This document shows, one piece after another, positions 55,001 to 64,000 of a stretch of DNA of 64,000 nucleotides. Made by a program: the position numbers and the translations under genes. The stretch is from Pseudocercospora fijiensis CIRAD86 (lineage: Eukaryota; Ascomycota; Dothideomycetes; Mycosphaerellales; Mycosphaerellaceae). Numbering within the stretch: position 1 is the first letter of the stretch; every line of letters starts with the position of its first letter. The notes under the pieces were generated by a model that did no database searches, was not told where the DNA came from, and saw nothing but the letters and a program-made list of their open reading frames with translations. Location of the stretch: contig NW_006921533.1 in NCBI RefSeq assembly GCF_000340215.1, forward strand, positions 6,043,424 to 6,107,423, read 5' to 3'.

Positions 55001-56930
55001 CCTCGCTATTAAACGAGGTACGCATTATATGTATCTAATAGTACTAGTAGCCGGATTAACTGTATTAGTGCTTTAATCGCTATTACTATATATAGCGATA
55101 TCGACTAGAGAGTTATTATAACTTCTCCTATCTATATCCTTAGCCCTTGCCTTAATACGCACTATTAATATAGCAAGAGCATTAATATACTTTAAGCCGT
55201 CGCGGAGTCCGGTAAGCCGCTTATCCTACGCGTACTTATTAACAATACAGGCTATAGCAATCTTATACTGCAGGGTTAGAAACAAAGAATTAATAGATTG
55301 CTAAGTCTCGCTATTATAATTAGGTCGCCTCGATAGGCTATTAGTAGGGTTACTTACGCCTAGCCGATATAATATATTAAAATCGAACCCGGCGAGATAG
55401 ACGGCCTATCTAGCCTATCGACCTATAACCCTAGTAACCTTAGTAATGCTACGGAGGTTATTATAGTCTATATAGACCTAAATAGTGTGCTATACACTAT
55501 CGAGATAGTGCCTCTAATGCTTAAAGGCCTCGATAATAGCTAGGAGCTCTTACTCGTAGGTCTCGTACCGACGTTCTATATCGATTATCTTCCGTAAAAA
55601 GAAGGCAATTAGGTGCTAGTAGTAGTTACTGTCTAACTGCTAAGACATTATAGCTAATATAGCGAACTGTAAAGCGTTAGTCCTAATACGGATTAGTTTG
55701 CTCGGTACGAAGTAGTATAATAAGGGGACTTTAGTAAAGCGCTACTTTAAACCGTTAAAAGCGGCTTATACTCTATTAGTCTATTTAAACTCTCTAGTTA
55801 GGTTGGCTTTGGTTTTAGTAAGCTTAGTTAGTAGCATTACATGCCTCGAATAGCTCTTAATAAACCGACGGTAGAAGTTAGTAAAACCTAGGAATAATTA
55901 AAGCTCCTTAATAGACGTAGGAATAGGCTATTTAGTAATTGTTTTAATCTGGTTAGGATTAGCCTTAACACCCTCGGTTGAAATAAGGAAGCTAAGGAAT
56001 AACACCTCTTTAGTAGCAAAGGTGTATTTAGAAGGTTTGTAATATAGTCTATAGGTTCGTAAGCGATCGAGCACCTTACGGACTATAGCCTAGTGCTCCG
56101 CAATATTAGGTAAGTATATATAAACTAGGATGTTATCTAGGTAAACTATACAGAGGTGATCTAATAGGCCTAATAGGGCCCGATTAATATAGGACTAGAA
56201 TGTAGTAGGGGCATTAGCTAGCCTAAATAGCATAACTAAGTACTTAAAATGACTATAACGAGTGCGGAAGGCTGTCTTCTATTTATCGCCCTTGCGAATA
56301 CAGATGCGGTAATAGGCGTCCTTAATGTCTAATATAGTATAGTAGTAGGTACTAGAAAGGCGATCGAGAGTCTTATTAATAAGCGGAAGTAGATAGCGGT
56401 CTTTAATAGTAACAGCATTAAGTCTACGGTAATTAATATATAGGCGTAGGCTACTATCCTTCTTTAGTACGAATAGGATAGGGGCGCTAGTAGGGCTGTT
56501 ACTATACCGTATCCGGCTATTAGCTAGGTTTTCCTCTAGATACTTACGTAATATAGCAAGCTCGCGCTTACTAAGGTTATAGAGTAGTCTAAAAGGAACC
56601 TCTTTGCCCTCTATAATGTCAATCTTATAATCTATCTCCTTAAATATAGGTAATATCGATACTAGGTAGTGTTTAAATACGTTAATATAGGTTTCTCGAA
56701 TAGGCTCTAGTATACGAGCGAGCTAGTTAGGGTCTATACTATTAGGAGGCATAGGTTTATCGTTATTACTACTAAGCAGGTCGGCCGTCGGATTAGCTAG
56801 GGTTAGGTTGCTAATAAATAGGACCCTAATATTATTAGGGCACTCGCTAATATTAATGTGTTTAATATCCTCTTTCCTAGCGATTCTAAATCGCTATTAT
56901 TAACTGCCTAAGTCTATAGTTATAGCGTAG
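52051..56930 (-). mobile_element. Gypsy-3: 3' part of a gypsy-2-family element inserted in the copia RT, broken by gypsy-4
   Basis: A 198-bp 3' LTR at 52051-52248 (TGTAAGAAGG..CTAATA) is followed by the family 3' region and by minus-strand pol with chromodomain (about 53650-53460), integrase (a 61-codon stop-free run at 54616-54431), RNase H and RT (about 56680-55400). It stops at 56930 inside the region just upstream of the RT, where gypsy-4 begins. Gag and the 5' LTR are expected outside the window. TTAGC at 52046-52050 would be its duplication. Confidence 0.88.
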
Positions 56931-59900
56931 TGTTAGAGCTAAAGAGGCTATACGTAATTGGCATGTAATTAGGCCGAGTGAAGCTAGGGTCTTAGTGCCT
57001 TAGGCAGGGCTTAGCGCTTAGCGTTAGGCTAACTAGCCTGCCTTCCTCCCTCTCCTCTTAGATCTCTATCGAATACTACCTATACCTACTACTACCCTAT
57101 CTACCTGCTAATATAACCCTTCTTATATAGTATTCGATCTACCCTTTAAGGGCAGTAGCTAGATAGTCCTTATTTTAAGCTTTTAGCGGTATAGCTATAA
57201 ATAAGACTAATCTAACTATATTACGCCCGAAGAACGGGACCTATACGTACTATTCTATCGAAACAACCGTACCAATTATTAAGCAAGGCCTTCTATACGG
57301 CCTATTACACTAAGTTAATCGCACTAAGCCGATATCTACTAATTCCGCTATATCTGTATCTTAGGGGCCGACAATACATTATTAGTATTACCCCCTATTA
57401 TAATAGCCGGTTTATTACGAAACAACAACCGTGCTACCGCTAGCAGCGCTAGCAATAACAACACTAGTAGCATAGTGCCTACTAAAGTGCCTACTAAAGC
57501 ACCTACTAAAGTGCCTCCTACCGAAGAGCCTACTATAGGACCTACTAAAGAAGAACCTGTAATTCTAGGTAACGACCTAGAATTGCCTATTAACGATATT
57601 CTTAACAATATTGTTAATCGACGATATAGCTAACTAGCCTTTAGCCCCTAACTAGTAGCGAGACTTTAAGAAGCTACCTAAAACAGGCTTACTACCTTGC
57701 GTTAAGAACAATAGCTAAAGGATAATCTCCTCGAGATTCGTCGCCTATAGGAAGCCTTAACAACTACTACTAGACTAGAACTAGTAGCAGGACCTTCTAT
57801 TTAAAAGAAGGATGCTAAACTTAAGGACTGTACTGTGTTTAATAGCTCTAGTCGAAAGCAATATAACGACTATATTCGTAACTGTAAGCTTAACTAGCGA
57901 AACGCACCGAGGGCCCTTCTAGACGATTATTTGTTAGTCGTCTATGCTATATAGTACATTAACGGTAACCCTAAGCGTATATAGGATAACTATTTTGATT
58001 CCCTTTACGACTAGACCGCTATTTAATAGCAGGATTATAAGACTATTATGCTAAACACCCTTAGCAACCCTATATTGCGCTAGTAGTATACCTAAGACTA
58101 ATACCTACGTACTAAACAAAAGGCCGACTAAACCTCTCGATCCTTCGAGGCCTATCTAAAGACCCTTAAGGACGACTTGCTACCTAAGACCGACTCTATC
58201 TAGATATCTAAGATACGACCTAAACTAAGATAGGAACTAGTCCTTAAATTGGACCGCCGCTATGTATTCGAACAGGCTAATCTTATACGCATTTAATTTA
58301 TAGTCGAAGTAGAAATAGCCGAACGAGCTGTCTAGCTCTAGTAACGACTAGAATCGAGAATCCGACTAACTAGTACTAACCGTAGCTACCGTAGCCGCGG
58401 AAGAAACCAAGGTTCCTACTATAATAACAATGCTAACAATAGGAATAGTAACGACCGTAGAAGAGGCCGTAGCCGACGGCTATATAGAGGAGGCTATAAT
58501 AGGGGCCGTAGAAAGGGCTCGTATCCCTATAATACTAACCGCTCGACTAATAATAGTAGCAATAGCGGCTATAGCAACCCTCCGACCGGATTGAAGTGCT
58601 TTAACTATAATAGTACTAGCTATCTACTAGGCTAATGCGACAAACCTAAGGACTAGGCCCGAATCGACCGTACTACCGCCGAGTACCGTAAGCACCTTTT
58701 AGCCGCTAATGCTACCCCTATCGGTCCTTCGAAAAAAGAGTAAGCGCCGCACTAACTGTTAGCCTTATGCGGCGTAAGACTATCGACATTATGCTAGCTA
58801 TTATACGTACCTGTCTTATAGGGGATATATATAGCAATAATTATAAAACTAAGGTTACTCTAGATCTAGGAAATTCAGTTAGTGCCCTTATTAGCTATCG
58901 CCTAGCTAAGCAATTAGACCTTCGACAACTGCCTAGGACTAACCTACTAACCCTTGCTTAGTTTAATAACGCTCGGCACTTGACCTACGGAGCCTACTAT
59001 ATCTATATAGCCCTAAGAGACGACCTCGGCAATAAGCGCCTACTAAACTTTACTGCCTACGTAGTAGACATAGACAGCCTCCTATCTAACATTGTTATTA
59101 GCAACCCTATTCTTAAGTACTATGCTATAGTTATAGACTTAGGCAGTCAATAATAGCGATTTAGAATCGCTAGGAAAGAGGATATTAAATACATCGACAT
59201 TAGCGAGTGTCCTAATAATATTAGGGTCCTGTTTATTAGTAACCTAATACTAGCCTCCGCCTTAGCTAATCCAACTGCCGACCTGCTCGGTAGTAATAAC
59301 GATGAACCTATGCCCCCTAATAGTATAGACCCTAAACAGCTTAAGCGTATACCGGAGCCTATTCGAGAGACCTACATTAATATATTCAAACACTACCTAG
59401 CATCGACGTTGCCTATGTTTAAAGAGACGGATTATAAGATTAATATTATAGAGGGCAAGGAGGTTCCTTTTAGCCCCCTCTATAACCTTAGTAAACGAGA
59501 GCTTGCTATATTGCGTAAGTATCTAGAGGAAAACCTAGCTAATAGCCGGATACGATATAGCAACAGCCCTACTAGTATACCTATCCTATTCGTGCCAAAG
59601 AAGGATAGCGGCCTGCGTTTATATGTTAATTATAGAGGGCTTAATGCTGTTACTATTAAAGACCGCTGTCTACTCCCGCTTATTAATAAGACCCTCGACC
59701 GCCTTTCTAGTGCCTACTACTACACTATATTAGACATTAAGGACGCCTGCTACCGTATCTGTATTCGCAAGGGCGATAAATAGAAGATAGCCTTCCGCAC
59801 TCGCTATAGCTATTTCGAGTACTTAGTTATACTATTTAGGCTAGCTAATGCCCCTACTACATTCTAGTCCTATATTAATCGGGCCCTATCCGGCCTACTA

Positions 59901-60665
59901 GACTACCTTTATGTAGTTTACCTAGATAATATCCTAGTTTATATACACTCCCCTAACATCGCGGAGTACTAGGCTATAGTCCGTAAGGTACTCGATCGCT
60001 TGCGAGCCTATAGACTATATTACAAGCCTTCTAAATGTACCTTCGCCGCTAAGGAGGTAGCCTTCCTTAGCTTTATCGTATCAACTAATAGTATTAAGGC
60101 TAATCCTAATCGGATTAAGACTATTACTAAATAGCCTGTTCCTACGTCTATTAAGGAGCTTTAATTATTCTTAGGTTTTGCTAACTTCTACCGTCGGTTT
60201 ATTAAGGGTTATTCGAGGCATATAATGCGACTAACTAAGCTTACTAAAACTAAGGCTAACCCTACTAGAGAATTCAAATAGACTAACAGAGTATAAGCCG
60301 CTTTTAACGGTCTAAAGCAACGCTTTACTAAAGTCCCCTTATTGCACTATTTCGTACTAAGCAAACAGATCCGAATTAAGACTAACGCTTTATAGTTCGC
60401 TATATTAGCTATTATGTTATAGCAGGCTAATAACACCTACTAGTACCCGATTGCCTTCTTCTCGAGGAAGATAATTAATACTAAACGTCGCTACGAGACC
60501 TACGAGCAAGAGCTCCTAGCTATTATCGAGGCCTTTAAGTATTAGAGGCACTACCTCGATAGGGCTTAATATACAATATAGGTCTATATAGACTATAACA
60601 ACCTCCGTAGAATTACGAAGGTTACTAGGGTTATAGGTCGATAGGCTAGATAGGCCGTCTATCTC
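56931..60665 (+). mobile_element. Gypsy-4: 5' part of a gypsy-2-family element, opposite orientation, inserted in gypsy-3 and broken by gypsy-5
   Basis: A 197-bp 5' LTR at 56931-57127 (TGTTAG..CTTATA) is followed on the plus strand by gag (about 57340-58690, with an RGG stretch and knuckle KCFNYNSTSYLLGQC) and protease. The RT region at 59310-59783 is a 157-codon stop-free run. RNase H extends to 60660. The polymerase box reads VVYLDNILVY, with the second Asp mutated to Asn. CGTAG at 56926-56930 is the expected duplication; its partner lies outside the window. Confidence 0.9.
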
Positions 60666-63600
60666 TATAAAAAGGGTTATGTTAGCAGGTAGATAGGGTA
60701 GTAGTAGGTACAAGTAGTATTCGATAAGGAGCTAGGAGGAGAGGGAGGAAGGCAGGCAAGTTAGCCTATTACTAAGCGCCAAGCCCTGCCTAAGGCATTA
60801 AGACCCTAGCTTTACTCGAGCCCGGTTATATACTAATTACGTATAACCTCTTTAGTCCTAATATACGCTTCCCTTCTAAAGGCTGCGCCCTCGTAGCCGG
60901 TCTCTATTCTAGTCTTAACCTCTATTGCTACTAACTTAGCAGGTTTAAGGAGCCGCTTAGTCCGCGCTAAATTAAACGTATAACTACCGATTATATAACT
61001 ATATCAAACCTTACCTCTAAACAATACAATATATAACTCTAACTACGCTATCCTTATATATAATAAAGTAATATATAACTATAAGAATTAAGGACTATCG
61101 ACTAATTATAATACGAGCGTACCTTCCCTGCTACAATAGGTAGGTATACGGGGTATTGTAGCACTACCCCCGTTCTGCGTAATGTCGTACCGAGTTCTTT
61201 GCGTCTACTCTAAAAGACCTAGCTATGTCCGCTTCCGAGGGTTGTTCTTATTATTACGAGGGCTATTATTGTTCGTAGTTTCGCTAGCCCTAATTAGTTA
61301 GGTTTGGCAGCCTTTAATTGTTAATCTTATCTTATCTTTCTAGAAAAAACACAGCCCGTCTAGTTTCTATAGGTAAAGGCTATTATAAGTGTAGTAGTAG
61401 AGGTTCGCCTCGCTTAAAGGGTTAGATAGATCGAGGAGTAACCTATTGTCCGCAAGATCGACCCCGGCTAGCTTAGCTCTATAGTTTTGCCCTTAGTTAG
61501 TCTATTAGTCGCTTAATCTTTTAGGCGGCTTAAAGTTTTAACTTAGCCTTAAAGTTTTAATTAGAGTTTTAATTAAGGTGCCTTAGGCTCGTAGTGCAGG
61601 TAAGGTTGTATCTATAGGCGCGGTAATAATAGCAAGTAATGTCGATAATAGCGGCGCTAGTCGTCTTAGCGCTAACTTTACCTTGCTTTCGATTTCCTTC
61701 TTCGACTAACAATAACTCGGCAACACCGTTACTAATATAGCGGTGTCCTTCCTTTCTTAAATAGTAATACACTCCGCAATACCGTTACTAACATAGCCGC
61801 GCTAGCTATCTTCTAATATACCGTTATTCGTACGCGCGCGCGCGTATTCTCGTCGATTGCCTAGGCCTCGAGGCCTCGGTAGAATAAAGGAACAAGAGGT
61901 AGAGTCTTTAAAAGAGCAGTAACTAATTAACGCGTCGTAGCGCGCTTGTTAACACTCGGTACGCGTTTACTATAGTAGTATAGTCTTATTGTCTCTTATT
62001 GCTAACAATTGCTTGCCTCTAATTAGTTAGCTAATAGCACCCTAGGGGTAGCATTAATCCTAGGCCTTAATAGTAACATTATAAGCTTTTAGCCTTCTTC
62101 TTGTTCTTTACGCTAGTCTAATACTTATCTAACAACTCGGTTATATCCTTAAAGGAACCTTTAGCTTCCTATAAGTCCTATTTAGGTAAATAGCCTTGCT
62201 ATCTTAATAGGTACTCCTTCTTACCTTTCCTAGTCCGGTGCTATAGGATACGTTCTATAGACTATAGCTCTTCCTTATCCGCTAGTATGTCTTCGTGTTT
62301 AGTAGGTACTTTATCCCCCTCGCGTAGGTAATATAGCTTAAGGAGGGATATATAGAAGATATTATAGATAGTATAATAGGGAGGAAGCTACAACTAATAG
62401 GCCTATACGGAGGAGCTCTTAACTTCTCGAATGCGGAATAGGCTAATATATCTTAGTGCGAGCTTGGGCCTTGTTTTGCCGTTAGGTAATAGGTGCTTGC
62501 GGATACGGAGGTTCTTAGCACTTAGCATAACTATATCGCCTTATTTGAAGGTTATCGGCGTATAGTGCTTGTCGTAGTAGGTCTTTTAGTACTCTTAAGC
62601 CTTTGTTAACTTCTCGGCTATCTTAGTATAGATTTCTCGCATCTTCTAAACCCTCTTAATAGCCGCTAGTGTTTCGGGTACTTAACGCGCTTCCCTTTCC
62701 TTACGCTTAGCCTCGAGCGAGATAAATAGGTCTTATAGTAAGGCAGCGTTCTAGCCTATTATAGCAAAATAAGGAGAGACCTTAGTAGATGAGTAGATAC
62801 TATTATTATATACGAATTCAGCTAGTTATAGGAGGTTAACCTAGTCCTCGGGGTTCTTATTAATGTAACTACGCAGGTACTGCTATAGGGTAGCATTCTG
62901 CCTCTCTGTTTAACCGTTAGTCTATAGATAGAAGGCTGTTAATAGCCGATGCTTTAGTCTTAGCTGCAAGCAAATCTCGCTCTAATAGTAAGATGTTAGT
63001 GTCGATCTACGATCGGATACGATCCCCTTAGGGGTTCCCTAATAGGTATAGAAGATGTTAGTCTATAGCGCCTCTGCTATATTAATAGCAGTCTAATCCT
63101 TGCGAGTAGGAATGTAGCGAGCACCCTTAGTGAATCGGTCTATAACGACTAATATAGCGTTAAAGACGTCTTTGCTTCCTCTTCGCTTAGTAGGGGGAAG
63201 ACCTATAATAAAGTCTATTATAAGCTCTATAAAAGGCTTCTTTAGAACAGGGAGTGAAGACAACTCGCTAAATAGTAAGTGCTTTAGTGCTTTAACTCGC
63301 TAGCATACTATATAGGTCTATATATACTCCTTTATATACCGCTTACTATTTGGCTAGTAGTATATACGCGATAGTAACTCGTACGACCTCTCTATGCTAT
63401 AGTAACTAGCGAGCTTACTATTATAGTGCCTCTTTAAAAGCTCTTATCTAATCGATTGTTTAGCGGGGACATAGTATCTGCCCTTAAACTTTAAGTAACC
63501 TTTGTCGTCGATCGACTAACTATTACTCTTGCTAGATCGAGTCGCCCGTCTACTTATAAGCCTATTAATACGCTCGACAGCAAAGGCGTCCCTCTACTAA

Positions 63601-64000
63601 GTACGCAACAGCTTATCTATAAACGATTAACTATCCCTATTTGCAAGGTTATTTAATAGCACCCTCGCTATTAAACGAGGTACGTATTATATATATCTAA
63701 TAGTACTACTAGCCGGAACTACTATAACCTCTTCTATAGTGCTATCGCTATATAGGCTATTACTATAGATAGCAATGTCTTTAATCGAGTTATTATAGCT
63801 CGAGCGATCTACGTCCTTTCTTTTAACGTATACTAGAAGAACGACAACTCCGCTATAGTATTTGTTACCGCCGCGGGGTCCGGAAGTCCGCTTATCCTAC
63901 GCTTGCTTATTAACAATGCAGGCTATAGCAATCTTACACTACAGGGTTAGAAACAAAGAATTAATGTGTTAGGTCTCGCTATCGTAATTAGGTCGCCTCG
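60666..64000 (-). mobile_element. Gypsy-5: 3' part of a gypsy-2-family element inserted in gypsy-4, runs off the window
   Basis: A 3' LTR at 60666-60863 (TATAAAAAGG..CTAATA) is followed by the family 3' region and minus-strand pol with chromodomain (about 62300-62110) and integrase (about 63900-62950). The last base falls in RNase H, matching position 44551 of gypsy-2. It is the deepest layer of the nest. A small local duplication near 61695-61800 distinguishes this copy. Confidence 0.88.

Noticed and set aside
57348..57608. An 86-codon minus-strand frame in gypsy-4
   Set aside because: It is the antisense of the gag leader, which reads properly on the plus strand and matches gypsy-2 gag.
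52051..60863. Treating the three LTRs at 52051, 56931 and 60666 as solo LTRs or one tandem element
   Set aside because: Each LTR is joined to its own internal sequence in the right orientation, and each disrupts the coding of the previous element, which indicates nesting.
33833..64000. Search for host genes, CRISPR-like spaced repeats or tRNAs inside the repeat desert
   Set aside because: All recognisable coding traces belong to copia or gypsy elements or the gypsy-1 accessory gene; the repeats are LTRs, not regularly spaced arrays, and this is a eukaryote.

Overview
The window looks like a filamentous ascomycete genome (Pezizomycotina; a Dothideomycete is my best guess). Protein-coding genes are dense and carry short GT..AG introns of about 46-91 bp, with one of 167 bp. 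They include typical ascomycete families: Csf1, HsbA-like, an AmyD-like intracellular amylase and a fungal AtuA/DUF1446 protein. The transposable elements carry the footprint of repeat-induced point mutation (RIP): CpA/TpG is converted to TpA, so CAA, CAG and TGG codons have become TAA and TAG stops. The order-level assignment is inference only.

Left part, about 1-33.8 kb, is ordinary gene-bearing sequence. In order it holds: the 5' two-fifths or so of CSF1 (minus, runs off the left edge); a divergent CCCH/RRM RNA-binding protein (RBM26/27 type); a wax-synthase-like MBOAT acyltransferase; a LURP-one-related protein; a small two-exon protein with KR/KRKR sites (possible secreted effector); an eight-exon modular secreted esterase (minus); a ZZ zinc-finger protein; an HsbA-like protein (minus); a RIP-mutated hAT DNA transposon (17508-20523) with an 8-bp target duplication; a multi-pass membrane protein of unknown function (minus); mitochondrial NADPH:adrenodoxin oxidoreductase; an AtuA-like protein; a GH13 alpha-amylase (minus); and the mitochondrial phosphate carrier (minus). 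These are housekeeping and accessory genes without operon logic. The only obvious shared-promoter arrangements are the divergent pairs CSF1/RBM26-like and membrane-protein/adrenodoxin-reductase.

Right part, about 33.83-64 kb, is one nest of LTR retrotransposons, all RIP-mutated. A Ty1/copia element (plus) is the base layer. It was interrupted by a Ty3/gypsy chromovirus (gypsy-1, minus, 36311-50364, 309-bp LTRs, duplication CGACC), which was itself interrupted by gypsy-2 (minus, 41296-48339, 198-bp LTRs, duplication CCTAC). Further right the same copia was hit by gypsy-3 (minus, from 52051), gypsy-3 by gypsy-4 (plus, from 56931), and gypsy-4 by gypsy-5 (minus, from 60666, running off the right edge). 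Gypsy-2 to gypsy-5 belong to one family.

The most unusual observation is in gypsy-1. The 1.4 kb between its chromodomain and its 3' LTR carries, on the strand opposite to gag-pol, what reads as a separate four-exon gene (about 37042-37859). It has three introns with matching phases and visible branch points. Introns on that strand would survive retrotransposition, because they are antisense to the element's genomic RNA. I do not recognise the encoded protein of about 217 residues.
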